This document shows, piece by piece, positions 25,675-34,632 of a stretch of DNA of 64,000 nt. The position numbers were made by a program, and so were the translations under genes. Below the pieces are notes generated by a model. That model ran no database searches. It saw only the letters and a program-made list of their open reading frames with translations, and was not told the origin of the DNA. Numbering within the stretch: position 1 is the first letter of the stretch; every line of letters begins with the position of its first letter. Source of the stretch: Nostoc sp. NIES-3756 (GTDB taxonomy: Bacteria; Cyanobacteriota; Cyanobacteriia; Cyanobacteriales; Nostocaceae); assembly GCF_001548375.1 (NCBI RefSeq), contig NZ_AP017295.1:1-64000 (forward strand), written 5' to 3'.

Positions 25675-28668
25675 GTGTCTTCAGTTATGCTTTACCAAAC
25701 TCCAACACCACCCTCAAACGTCTCTATTGTACATTCTGAGAATATTTCTTGTAAACTACCAGTTGATGTCAGTGTCGGTCAGGAAAATAAGGTAGATGCG
25801 ATAGTGATCGCTCCTCTAGCTCCACCAGAAAGTTTTCCGGCTGAGTTGTCTACACCTAGCTTCCAGTCTTCCTGTACTCAGGAACAACCAAATCAACAAG
25901 TGGTTGCTCAAAGTGTAAAACAACCAGTTTCCTCTCCAGAGTCTGCAAATATTAATTCTGCAATCAATACAGCACCAGTACACACATCTGATGCTGCTAA
26001 TGTGCCACAAACCCCAGCAGGAATAGTCAATATCACCAATACTTCTCCTGCAATACAATCCCCAACTAATACTACTAATTCGCCACAAACTTCTGCCGAA
26101 ATAGCAAATACTAACAATGCAGACTCCAAAGCTCTTGATGAAGGTTCTATAGCAGCAGCAAGAAATTTATTACTTGGAGTAGTTATTAACGGGCGAGAAG
26201 TTGGTAATTTAGATGTTATACAAGAAAACAATACTTTATTAATTCCATTATTAGATTTTGCTCAAATTACTGGATTTACAGTTGAAAATATAGGTGATAA
26301 AACACAGCTAAAAACGCCAGCAGGTGTAGTAACACTACTGACAACTGAGCTTAAGCAAATTAATGGTATCACCTATATTAGCGAGGTCTTATTAAAAGAA
26401 AAATTAGCAACAAATATTGAGTTAAATTCTACAGACCTAGCTTTAATTGTTGACGTACCTTGGCGTAGAGGTGGTACAAACTCTAATTCACCTGTAGCTG
26501 AAATCCAGCCAGAAGTTCGCCCACCAAGCACCGGTTTATCAAATCTTCGGCAAGAGTTACAATTCACTAATAATTCTGGAAATACAGGTTGGCGAAGTTC
26601 TACCCTTTTAGGTGGGCGTTTAAATGGTGGTTCATGGCGAGTAAGGTTTGAGAATAACTTTGTTGACCGACCCAATATTAGTGAGTATTTTTTCTTTAAA
26701 CGCTCTGGTCGTTCTCTCTATCAAATAGGGCGCCAACAAATTTCATTAAATCCTTTATTGTCAGGTGTTAATTTAACTGGGGCGCAATTTGGTTATACCA
26801 ATTTACCTCCAAATAGGTTTAATAATGGTTATGGTGCTAATGAACTTTTACCTAGACGTTCACAGGCTATACAAACATTTCGCGGTGTAGTTCCGCCAGC
26901 AAGTTTTGTACAGTTACGAGTCAGTGGAATTATAATTGCCCAGCAACAGGTAGGGCTAAATGGAGAATACGAGTTTATTGATATAAATTTGCCTCCTGGC
27001 CAAAGCAATGACCTTGAACTATTGGTTTTTGACCGCAACAACCCTAATACACCTACAGAAATTCGTTCTTTGAGGTTTAATACTTCTGATTTATTACTAC
27101 CATCAGGTGGAAATATTCAGTTAGCAGGTTTAGGATTAACGGGAAATTTTATTCAAAATGCTTTGTTTGATGATATAAATTCTAATCAGTCAGGTAAACT
27201 GACGGGATTTTATCAGGTGCGTCAAGGTCTTTCTAATAATTTTACATTAGAGGGGGCTGTACAACTATTACCTGAAACGACACAAGCACAAGCAGGTTTT
27301 ATTTGGCGCTTTGCATCTCCAGCAATTTTAGCTGCTGGTGTTGGTACTTCTCGTGGTCAAATAGGATATACAGCAGATTTAGATGTTCAGTTAGATCGTT
27401 TACAAATCATTGGTAATTCTGAACTATATCCATCACAGTATTTGTATAGTAGTCAAAGTCGCGATCGCTTCAATCATAGTTTAGAACTTAAATATAAATT
27501 TAGTAACAATTTTAATTTAGGCGTTGTTGCCCGTAACCGACAGGATCAGAATAACGGAGCCTCATATGTTGCTCCTACCTTTTTATTCCGTCCTTTGTAT
27601 AACTTATCTTTAAGTGGTAGACCTGATTTTCAAGGACGGTATTTGTTTAATGCTTTCTATCAAATGTCACCGCGAAGCAGACTATCTTTTAACTCTTTTG
27701 GTGATATTTACACAACAGATTTTGGTTATAACTTCAACCGAGAGTATCAGTTATCATTTGGTACTGAATTTGGTGGAGATTTAGCTAGTCGTTATACCCT
27801 AACACTCAACCGTAGTGCTTCTAGTCTTAGAGGTCTAAGTTGGCGTTTGGGAATGGCTTATAGTGATGGAGAGGTTGGCCCGATTGTAGGTGCTAATATG
27901 CAGCTAATTCCTGGCTTATTTGCCAGAGTTGATTATCAAGCTATTCCCTCTAGAACAAGAAGCTTTTTTGGTGGTTTTGGAGATGAACGCCTAACAATAT
28001 CCTTAGTATCAGATTTGTCTTTTGCTGGCGGTAGAGTAGCTCCATCTGACTCTATATCTATGGATAAATCTCGCGGTGGTATTGGTGGACAAATTTTGGT
28101 TGAAGGAGGAAGACAAGGTTTTGATTTAAGTGGCTCTCGTATTCGAGTATATAATCAGCGTAATCAAATTATGGGCGGTGCAAAAACTGACTCGCAAGGT
28201 AACTTCTTTGTCGGTAGTTTGCCAGAAGGTATCTATGTGGTTGAACTTGAACCAGAACAGCTACCAGTGGAACTTTCTCTAAGAAAAACAACAATAATTG
28301 CTGAAGTAGCAGGTGCTGCTGTAACGAAGTTAGATTTCCCTGCCAAGATAGAATATGGTGTGGCTGGTCAAATTACTGATGCGTCAGGTAAGGTAATGCC
28401 AAATGTGGAAGTAGAACTCGTAAATGCTGAAGGCAAACCAATAGGAACCACTGTAACTGACGAGTTTGGTCTTTACCGTCTAGATGGTCTTCCCGTTGGT
28501 AAATACAAATTGCGTGTACCTGTTCAAGATGGTATAGCCAACAATGATGCTTTACCCCAATTGGAAGTTGCAATTAATAAAGAATTTATCTACGGACAAA
28601 ATCTGCAATTACCAATTGCAGCAGCTACTAAAGAAAATGAGGAAAAACAGCAACCTCAAGAAAAATAA
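25675..28668 (+). CDS. usher-like outer-membrane protein
   Basis: 997 residues. Residues about 1-155 are a low-complexity S/T/P/N-rich leader. Residues about 160-275 (LLLGVVINGREVGNLDVI, then LLIPLLDFAQITGF) match the periplasmic N-domain of ushers. Residues about 290-790 are a long stretch of alternating polar/hydrophobic strands rich in Y, F, R, N and G (for example SGRSLYQIGRQQISLN and RYLFNAFYQMSPRSR), as in an outer-membrane beta-barrel. The last about 200 residues contain two carboxypeptidase-regulatory-like domains (GNFFVGSLPEGIYVVELE and GLYRLDGLPVGKYKLRV). An in-frame stop lies just before the GTG, so no upstream extension exists, and no signal peptide is visible, which is odd for an outer-membrane protein. 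An AAAGGA ends two bases before the GTG. Confidence 0.68.
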   Translation: MSSVMLYQTPTPPSNVSIVHSENISCKLPVDVSVGQENKVDAIVIAPLAPPESFPAELSTPSFQSSCTQEQPNQQVVAQSVKQPVSSPESANINSAINTAPVHTSDAANVPQTPAGIVNITNTSPAIQSPTNTTNSPQTSAEIANTNNADSKALDEGSIAAARNLLLGVVINGREVGNLDVIQENNTLLIPLLDFAQITGFTVENIGDKTQLKTPAGVVTLLTTELKQINGITYISEVLLKEKLATNIELNSTDLALIVDVPWRRGGTNSNSPVAEIQPEVRPPSTGLSNLRQELQFTNNSGNTGWRSSTLLGGRLNGGSWRVRFENNFVDRPNISEYFFFKRSGRSLYQIGRQQISLNPLLSGVNLTGAQFGYTNLPPNRFNNGYGANELLPRRSQAIQTFRGVVPPASFVQLRVSGIIIAQQQVGLNGEYEFIDINLPPGQSNDLELLVFDRNNPNTPTEIRSLRFNTSDLLLPSGGNIQLAGLGLTGNFIQNALFDDINSNQSGKLTGFYQVRQGLSNNFTLEGAVQLLPETTQAQAGFIWRFASPAILAAGVGTSRGQIGYTADLDVQLDRLQIIGNSELYPSQYLYSSQSRDRFNHSLELKYKFSNNFNLGVVARNRQDQNNGASYVAPTFLFRPLYNLSLSGRPDFQGRYLFNAFYQMSPRSRLSFNSFGDIYTTDFGYNFNREYQLSFGTEFGGDLASRYTLTLNRSASSLRGLSWRLGMAYSDGEVGPIVGANMQLIPGLFARVDYQAIPSRTRSFFGGFGDERLTISLVSDLSFAGGRVAPSDSISMDKSRGGIGGQILVEGGRQGFDLSGSRIRVYNQRNQIMGGAKTDSQGNFFVGSLPEGIYVVELEPEQLPVELSLRKTTIIAEVAGAAVTKLDFPAKIEYGVAGQITDASGKVMPNVEVELVNAEGKPIGTTVTDEFGLYRLDGLPVGKYKLRVPVQDGIANNDALPQLEVAINKEFIYGQNLQLPIAAATKENEEKQQPQEK

Positions 28669-28685
28669 GCTTTTCCGGAATCTTA

Positions 28686-28761
28686 GTTTAGATGACAATT
28701 AGGCACAAGCTACTTCACTTGAATGCCTAATTTCCATTACCATGTGTATTGTCATCTAAAC
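28686..28761 (+). terminator. nested inverted repeats after usher-like gene
   Basis: The outer arms GTTTAGATGACAAT (28686-28699) and ATTGTCATCTAAAC (28748-28761) and the inner arms AATTAGGCA (28697-28705) and TGCCTAATT (28724-28732) form a long branched hairpin. No T run follows, so it may be a processing or stability element rather than a simple terminator. Confidence 0.5.
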
Positions 28762-28795
28762 TTAATGGGCTGCATCAGGCTAGCCTGCGATCGCC

Positions 28796-31006
28796 ATGCC
28801 TAAATCAAAAAAAAGTTCTAATCCGATTAATTTAAACGATCCGCAATACTATCTTAACCGAGAGTTAAGCTGGTTACAATTCAACAATCGGGTTTTACAC
28901 GAGGCTTTTGACTCGCGCACACGGCTATTGGAAAGACTCAAGTTTTTAGCCATCTTCAGTTCTAACTTAGATGAGTTTTTCATGGTGCGGGTTGCGGCTT
29001 TACAACAGCAGGTAGAAGCAAAAGTTAGCCAGTTAACACCAGATGGACGCACACCCCAACAACAACTAGATGACATTCGCCTTAGTCTGATACCCCAAGT
29101 CACAAAACAGCATCAACATTTTGAGCAAGAAATCAGACCCCTGTTAGCTCGGCATGGTATCCATATTGTTGATTACATTAACTTAACTTCTAAGCAACGC
29201 AAGTATCTAGATAACTATTTTGAAGATCAAATCTTTCCAGTCCTCACACCCTTAGCTGTTGACCCCAGCCACCCTTTCCCCTACATTTCCAATCTCAGCT
29301 TGAATTTGGCTGTGGTGGTGAAAAACCCCGATACAGAAGAAGAATTTTTTGCCAGAGTCAAAGTCCCTAGCGTCCTCCCACGATTTTTGCCATTACCACC
29401 AGAGTTAGCATTTCAAGAAGACGGACAAGCAGCTAACTGGATCGGTGTACCATTAGAGCAAGCGATCGCCCATAATTTAGATTCCCTATTTCCAGGGATG
29501 AATATCCAAGAATATCATCCCTTCCGCATTACCCGCGATGCTGACCTTGCCCTGGAAGAAGATGAAGCTGATGATTTACTATTAGCTATAGAACAAGAAC
29601 TACGCAAAAGACGCATCGGTGGTTCTCCTGTCAGAATCGAAATTCAATCTCAAACCCCAGAACCCATCCGCACACGCTTACTGCAAGACCTCGATCTAGC
29701 AGAAGAAGATGTTTACGAGGTAGATGGTTTGCTGGGACTACGGGATTTAATGTCCTTTATGTCTTTACCATTACCAGAACTTAAAGACCCACCCCGCCAG
29801 TCGGTAGTACCGCCACGGCTGCAAAGGTTGCGCGAACCAAGCCTAGACCAAGATGGTTTAGAGGTAGAGGAAGGCAAAGACTTTTTTTCGATAATTCGAG
29901 AAAAAGATTTATTAGTCCACCATCCCTATCAGTCTTTTTCTGCTTCCGTTGTGCGCTTCATCACCCATGCAGCCCATGACCCGAATGTCTTAGCCATTAA
30001 GATGACCTTGTATAGGACTTCAGGAGATTCGCCCATAGTTAACGCCCTAATTGCGGCGGCGGAAAACGGTAAGCAAGTTTCGGTACTAGTAGAATTAAAA
30101 GCCCGGTTTGATGAAGAAAATAATATTTATTGGGCAAGAAGATTAGAAAGAGTTGGGGTTCACGTTGTTTATGGTTTAGTCGGTCTGAAAACCCATTGTA
30201 AAACCGTGTTAGTAGTGCGGCGAGAAAAAGATAGAATGCGTCGCTATGTGCATATTGGCACTGGTAACTATAACCAGAAAACAGCACGACTATATACAGA
30301 TTTAGGATTGTTTAGCTGTCGTGAAGAATTAGGTGCAGATATTACAGATTTATTTAATTTCTTGACTGGTTATTCGCGGCAAAAATCTTATAGAGAAGTA
30401 TTGGTTGCGCCAGTAAATATGCGCGATCGCTTTTTGGAATTAATTCGCCGGGAAATTACCAACGTACAAAATGGTTTTTCTGGGCGCATTGTAGCCAAAA
30501 TGAACTCCCTTGTAGACCCACAAATTATCGCCACTTTGTATGAAGCTTCCCGTGCGGGAGTGCAAATTGATTTAATCATTCGTGGTATCTGTTGTTTGCG
30601 CCCTGGGGTCAAAGACATCAGCGAAAATATTCGCATCATTAGCATCGTTGGCCGCTTTTTAGAACACTCCCGTATTTATTATTTTCATAACAACGCTCAA
30701 GAAGAAATTTATATCGGCAGTGCCGATTGGATGCGGCGTAACTTAGATAGAAGAGTAGAAGTAATTACCCCAATCAAAGATACAGATATTGCCAAAGACT
30801 TGCAAGAAATTTTAGGCATTTTATTAGCAGATAACCGCCAAGCTTGGGACTTACAACCAGATGGCACTTACATTCAACGCCATCCGGGGGAAGATTGCCC
30901 AGAAAGTCACTCACAAATAACGCTTATGAATATGGCACTACGTTCAACCGGAATAGCTCCAAATCTTCTTGATGCACCAAAAACTTCTGCATATACAGAC
31001 AGTTAA
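28796..31006 (+). CDS. ppk: polyphosphate kinase 1
   Basis: It reversibly polymerises the gamma-phosphate of ATP into inorganic polyphosphate. The 736-residue length and motifs are those of PPK1: YYLNRELSWLQFNNRVL at the N-terminus, the ALSSNLDEF-like FSSNLDEFFMVR, the VLTPLAVDPSHPFP segment, and the phospholipase-D-like HKD halves, with VELKARFDEENNIYWARRLE, GLKTHCKTVLVVRRE (the phosphorylated His region) and HSRIYYFHNN..EIYIGSADWMRRNLDRRVEV. ATG follows a HIP1 site. It stands alone and no exopolyphosphatase gene is adjacent. Assignment is firm. Confidence 0.96.
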   Translation: MPKSKKSSNPINLNDPQYYLNRELSWLQFNNRVLHEAFDSRTRLLERLKFLAIFSSNLDEFFMVRVAALQQQVEAKVSQLTPDGRTPQQQLDDIRLSLIPQVTKQHQHFEQEIRPLLARHGIHIVDYINLTSKQRKYLDNYFEDQIFPVLTPLAVDPSHPFPYISNLSLNLAVVVKNPDTEEEFFARVKVPSVLPRFLPLPPELAFQEDGQAANWIGVPLEQAIAHNLDSLFPGMNIQEYHPFRITRDADLALEEDEADDLLLAIEQELRKRRIGGSPVRIEIQSQTPEPIRTRLLQDLDLAEEDVYEVDGLLGLRDLMSFMSLPLPELKDPPRQSVVPPRLQRLREPSLDQDGLEVEEGKDFFSIIREKDLLVHHPYQSFSASVVRFITHAAHDPNVLAIKMTLYRTSGDSPIVNALIAAAENGKQVSVLVELKARFDEENNIYWARRLERVGVHVVYGLVGLKTHCKTVLVVRREKDRMRRYVHIGTGNYNQKTARLYTDLGLFSCREELGADITDLFNFLTGYSRQKSYREVLVAPVNMRDRFLELIRREITNVQNGFSGRIVAKMNSLVDPQIIATLYEASRAGVQIDLIIRGICCLRPGVKDISENIRIISIVGRFLEHSRIYYFHNNAQEEIYIGSADWMRRNLDRRVEVITPIKDTDIAKDLQEILGILLADNRQAWDLQPDGTYIQRHPGEDCPESHSQITLMNMALRSTGIAPNLLDAPKTSAYTDS

Positions 31007-31159
31007 ATCAAGTCAATTTTCTGATAAATATTAGTATTTTTACAATTGCTCTAATTAATCTTTATGGTTGTGTAAGAATTATTCAACCATAGGATAGAGT
31101 AATTGTTGTCAAGTATTCCCATAAACTATAAAAATAACCTTATTTAGTTTTTCCTGGGA

Positions 31160-31573
31160 ATGTTAATGTTCTCCTGTGAGTCCTCTACCTTAAAGGTTCT
31201 AGTGGTTGACGATCACGAACTGACTCGTTTGACCTTGCAATTAGCTTTTTCTGGTCAGGAAAATATTCGTGTAGTGGGTCTAGCTACTAATGGCCAAGAA
31301 GCTATAGAAATGGTAAGAAACCACCATCCTGATGTGATTATTCTAGACTTACAAATGCCAGTTATGGATGGGTGGAGTGCTTCTGGTCATATCAAGGCCA
31401 TATCTCCCAACGCACAAATACTAGCTTATTCCTCAGTAGAAGATGCAAACCTTTTCGATATCAATGCCACACCTAACTTTGATGTTGTGTGCAAGAAAGA
31501 CGTACCTACTAAAGAGCTGATTGCTTTAGTCAAACAATTAGGACAACGTGCAGGAAATGCGTCTGCTGCATAA
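31160..31573 (+). CDS. single-domain response regulator (REC only)
   Basis: 137 residues, essentially only a CheY-like receiver: acidic pocket VVDDHELTRL, phosphoacceptor Asp in DVIILDLQMPVMDGW, Thr/Ser position AYSS and a Lys in VCKKDVPTKEL. There is no output domain, so it must act by protein-protein contact or in a phosphorelay. No kinase is adjacent. The first residues MLMFSCESS precede the fold; a later start is not available in frame. A terminator hairpin follows. Confidence 0.88.
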   Translation: MLMFSCESSTLKVLVVDDHELTRLTLQLAFSGQENIRVVGLATNGQEAIEMVRNHHPDVIILDLQMPVMDGWSASGHIKAISPNAQILAYSSVEDANLFDINATPNFDVVCKKDVPTKELIALVKQLGQRAGNASAA

Positions 31574-31653
31574 TAGCTGAATCTGCTACGTCGCTTCACT
31601 CAATCGATGTAGTTCAAACACAAGGACTTATGAACATCTTATCATTAACAGGA

Positions 31654-31702
31654 GCGTCGGTAAAATCGTTATTTGACGGTAACACCGACGCAATTTTTAT
31701 TT
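31654..31702 (+). terminator. terminator of response regulator gene
   Basis: GCGTCGGT (31654-31661) pairs with ACCGACGC (31684-31691), followed by AATTTTTATTT. It overlaps the stop codon of the convergent small gene at 31701. Confidence 0.75.
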
Positions 31703-31883
31703 AATTATTGCCAGTTTCTGGAATAGTGCGTTTGTATTCTTCCAGCAGTTCATCCAGTTCTTCTAAAGCCTGATTCACATCAACTCTTAAAATTCCCAAG
31801 CTTGGCTGTTCTAACAGGCTCAGCAAATAATCACGTTTACTTTGAACGATTGTAATTCTTTCTTTGAGAGTTTGTAGATCCAT
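31701..31883 (-). CDS. small helical protein of unknown function
   Basis: A 60-residue protein predicted to be two helices (LQTLKERITIVQSKRDYLLSLLEQ and VNQALEELDELLEEYKR), with heptad-like spacing suggesting a coiled coil. It has no signal peptide. I take it as real because of its clean ATG, acidic/helical composition and the terminator at its end. No family name is recognised. Confidence 0.6.
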   Translation of the reverse strand: MDLQTLKERITIVQSKRDYLLSLLEQPSLGILRVDVNQALEELDELLEEYKRTIPETGNN

Positions 31884-32026
31884 TATTGTTTAGCCTAAAA
31901 AATACTTCAAATTTAACGTTAACCCAAAAAAGGCGAGTATTGTAGCTGGCTGAAGTGAGAAATTTCCGCACTAGGAACTAGGGCTTCGGTAAGCAGAGGA
32001 GCAAAGGAGCAGGAGAGAATTACTAC

Positions 32027-32082
32027 TGACTATTGACTATTGACTATTGACTGTTGACTAATGACTAATGACTAATGACTCT
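32027..32082. repeat. heptanucleotide repeat array
   Basis: TGACTAT repeated four times and TGACTAA repeated three times, with one TGACTGT, in tandem before the DUF2854 gene. Short tandem heptamers like this are characteristic of Nostoc-type genomes. Confidence 0.75.
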
Positions 32083-32132
32083 TAACCATGATAATAAAAC
32101 TAATGTGTTAAGAATTTATACTATCTCAGATT

Positions 32133-32702
32133 ATGTTACGCCGAATCTCTTTGGGAACACTTGGTTTAAGTGTGGGCAGCATATTAACCATAATTGGTTT
32201 CGCTGCTTATGCTGCAAATAATGCCACACTCAACTTAGTTGGATTTTTTTACGGGTTTCCCCTCCTACTGGGAGGGCTAGCACTCAAAGCTAACGAACTC
32301 AAGCCTATACCTTTTAGCCAACAAACAACGCCATCAGTGCTACTTTTGCGAGAGCAACAAGCAACGGTGACACAAAATAAAATCCGTAAGGATATTACAC
32401 GATATTGTTATGGGCAAGATGCTCATTTAGATGGGGCGCTGTCTTACTTGGGTTTGAGTCGTACAGATGAGGAAAGGCCAGAAGTTCTCAGTTTACGGGA
32501 AACGGAAACTAATGGTGCGTATACTCTGATTCTAGAATTTGACTCGCCGGAAATATCACTGAGCGAGTGGCAACAAAAGCAAGAAAAAATGACCAAATAC
32601 TTTGGCCCAGGAGTTGAGGTAAAAATTACTCAACCTAGTGAAGACACAATTGAATTAGCTCTTATTACTATTAAGGAAGAATCCACAGCTAACAGTCAAT
32701 AG
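32133..32702 (+). CDS. DUF2854 family membrane protein
   Basis: 189 residues. Two membrane segments at the N-terminus (LGTLGLSVGSILTIIGFAAY and LVGFFYGFPLLLGGLAL) are followed by a soluble domain of about 120 residues that includes DITRYCYGQDAHLDGALSYLGLS and a C-terminal alpha/beta part. This is the DUF2854 family, found in cyanobacteria and plastids; its function is unknown but it is confined to oxygenic phototrophs. Neighbours include NDH-1 genes on the other strand, which may be coincidence. Confidence 0.8.
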   Translation: MLRRISLGTLGLSVGSILTIIGFAAYAANNATLNLVGFFYGFPLLLGGLALKANELKPIPFSQQTTPSVLLLREQQATVTQNKIRKDITRYCYGQDAHLDGALSYLGLSRTDEERPEVLSLRETETNGAYTLILEFDSPEISLSEWQQKQEKMTKYFGPGVEVKITQPSEDTIELALITIKEESTANSQ

Positions 32703-32720
32703 CTAGGGAATACAGAGTCT

Positions 32721-32981
32721 TTACTTTTCCAAACGGACTGCATACCATTGCAAATATTTCCCTGCACCTACATCTAAATCGCAACTGGTATCTATTAAGT
32801 ATTGGGCTTGGGCTTGCAAAGAATCAAATTGTTGTAGCTCAAGGGGTAAATCGGAAACATCAATTTTCTGTAATTCTTCCTTGAGCTTTTCTAATAATTC
32901 TTCAACAGTCAAGAATTGTTCTGGTTGGTTGGTTTCGAGGACAACAAAGTTATCCTGTTGGTACATTAATGGGTCTGGCAT
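32721..32981 (-). CDS. CRR7-like protein (NDH-1 assembly factor homologue)
   Basis: An 86-residue soluble acidic protein starting at the ATG at 32981; the frame reaches a TTG two codons earlier. Motifs MYQQDNFVVLETNQPEQFLT, LLEKLKEELQ and the ending DVGAGKYLQWYAVRLEK match what I know of the CHLORORESPIRATORY REDUCTION 7 family, which in plants is needed for the chloroplast NDH complex. The next gene upstream on the same strand is ndhH, a subunit of the same complex, 97 bases away, which supports the assignment. I cannot confirm it without a profile search. Confidence 0.65.
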   Translation of the reverse strand: MPDPLMYQQDNFVVLETNQPEQFLTVEELLEKLKEELQKIDVSDLPLELQQFDSLQAQAQYLIDTSCDLDVGAGKYLQWYAVRLEK

Positions 32982-33040
32982 TGTCAATATGTAAACTGAT
33001 TTTACTAAAGATAAATTTAGTTTGTATAAAAGTTGAGGGT

Positions 33041-33063
33041 TGACAGTTAACTGTTAACTGTCA
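33041..33063. repeat. palindrome between ndhH and CRR7-like gene
   Basis: TGACAGTTAAC-T-GTTAACTGTCA is a perfect 11-bp inverted repeat with a one-base centre, located just after the ndhH stop codon. It belongs to the TGACTAA-type repeat class and may also act as a weak hairpin in the transcript. Confidence 0.5.
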
Positions 33064-33078
33064 GCCGTCAACCAAGCT

Positions 33079-34263
33079 CTATCTGTCCACAGATCCCATA
33101 ATCACGTCAATACTGCCGAGAATGACGACAATATCGGCAACTTTCATACCCCGCAGTAAATGGGGGAGAATTTGCAGGTTGTTGAAATCTGCTGGACGAA
33201 TTTTCCAGCGCCAGGGGAAGACGTTATCATCACCCACTAAATAAATACCTAGTTCACCTTTGCCGCTTTCCACACGGGCGTAAACTTCACCTTTGGGCAT
33301 TTTGAAGGTAGGAGCAACTTTCTTACCAATGTATTGGTAATCAAAAGCATCCCATTCTGATTTCTTACCAGCTGCTAAACGCTTGGCTTCGAGGTTCTCG
33401 TAAGGGCCACCAGGTAATCCTTTGATTGCTTGCTTGATAATCTTCACAGATTCGCGCATTTCCCGCATTCTTACCATGTAACGGGCTAAACAATCACCGG
33501 CTGTTTCCCACTGTACGTCCCAGTCGAAATCGTCATAACATTCGTAGTGGTCAACTTTCCGTAAGTCCCATTTCACACCAGAAGCACGCAACATTGGGCC
33601 AGAAAGTCCCCAGTTAATAGCTTCTTCTCTGCTAATTGTGCCAATACCTTCAATCCGGCGGCGGAAAATGGGGTTATTGGTAACTAACTTTTCGTATTCA
33701 TCAACTACAGGTAAGAAGTAGTCGCAAAATTCTAGACACTTATCTACCCAACCGTATGGCAAATCGGCAGCTACCCCACCAACGCGGAAGTAGTTGTTAT
33801 TTACCATGCGGTAGCCTGTGGCGGCTTCCCACAGGTCGTAAATCATCTCCCGTTCTCTGAACTGGTAGAAGAAAGGAGTTTGTGCGCCTACGTCAGCCAA
33901 GAACGGGCCAAACCACAGAAGATGGTTAGCGATGCGGTTCAATTCCAGCATGATGACGCGGATGTAGCTAGCGCGCTTAGGAACAGCAATACCAGCCAGC
34001 TTTTCTGGTGCGTTGACGGTAACAGCTTCATTAAACATACCTGCTGCGTAGTCCCATCGGCTAACGTAGGGGACGTACATGATAGTGGTACGGTTTTCGG
34101 CGATTTTCTCCATTCCTCGGTGGAGATAGCCGATTACTGGTTCACAATCAACAACATCTTCACCATCCAGTGTGACAATTAGCCGCAGAACCCCGTGCAT
34201 TGAGGGATGGTGTGGCCCCATATTTAGCACCATTGGTTCAGTGCGGGTTTCTATTCTTGCCAT
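33079..34263 (-). CDS. ndhH: NAD(P)H-quinone oxidoreductase subunit H
   Basis: The 49-kDa-type subunit of the thylakoid NDH-1 complex, used in respiration, cyclic electron flow and CO2 uptake. 394 residues with [15 protein letters not shown] near the N-terminus, [19 protein letters not shown], the [23 protein letters not shown] helix, [11 protein letters not shown], and the C-terminal [35 protein letters not shown]. Length and motifs are standard. The CRR7-like gene follows on the same strand. Other ndh genes are not in the window. Confidence 0.97.
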   Translation of the reverse strand: MARIETRTEPMVLNMGPHHPSMHGVLRLIVTLDGEDVVDCEPVIGYLHRGMEKIAENRTTIMYVPYVSRWDYAAGMFNEAVTVNAPEKLAGIAVPKRASYIRVIMLELNRIANHLLWFGPFLADVGAQTPFFYQFREREMIYDLWEAATGYRMVNNNYFRVGGVAADLPYGWVDKCLEFCDYFLPVVDEYEKLVTNNPIFRRRIEGIGTISREEAINWGLSGPMLRASGVKWDLRKVDHYECYDDFDWDVQWETAGDCLARYMVRMREMRESVKIIKQAIKGLPGGPYENLEAKRLAAGKKSEWDAFDYQYIGKKVAPTFKMPKGEVYARVESGKGELGIYLVGDDNVFPWRWKIRPADFNNLQILPHLLRGMKVADIVVILGSIDVIMGSVDR

Positions 34264-34324
34264 AAGTTCCGTGTTCTCCCATTATGAAAATTTCCAGTTG
34301 AACCGCGTTGATGCCATCCGACAC

Positions 34325-34373
34325 GATGGTGTAACCGCCCACTGTAGGCGATGGCGTAACCGCCCAGCGTAGC
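34325..34373. repeat. two tandem 25-base repeats upstream of ndhH
   Basis: GATGGTGTAACCGCCCACTG and GATGGCGTAACCGCCCAGCG occur in tandem, 25 bases apart, ending near a GATCGC. They resemble the small dispersed repeats common in Nostoc genomes and lie in the ndhH upstream region. Confidence 0.5.
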
Positions 34374-34632
34374 TGATCGCTCACATCTGCCAAAATTAAG
34401 TTCGTATGAGTATTATCCTGGGGATACGCCCTAAATGTATTCTTCATACGAAGGTGGGTCACAGAGATGAGGGCAACTGAGGGGTTTTGCTTGATGTTTC
34501 ATTTTGTTTCTCTTCTTCAATTATTATAGGAAAGCTCGATATCTAAAGAAGTTGAGGCAATGGAATTTTTTAACTGATGACCATTGACAAATGACTATTG
34601 ACTGTTGAGCCATGATTTATCACTAATGACTA

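Noticed and set aside
32027..32082. CRISPR-like repeat
   Set aside because: Seven-base units without spacers; these are heptanucleotide tandem repeats.
34238..34462. 74-codon minus-strand frame upstream of ndhH
   Set aside because: Overlaps the ndhH start and the tandem 25-base repeats; composition unlike a gene.
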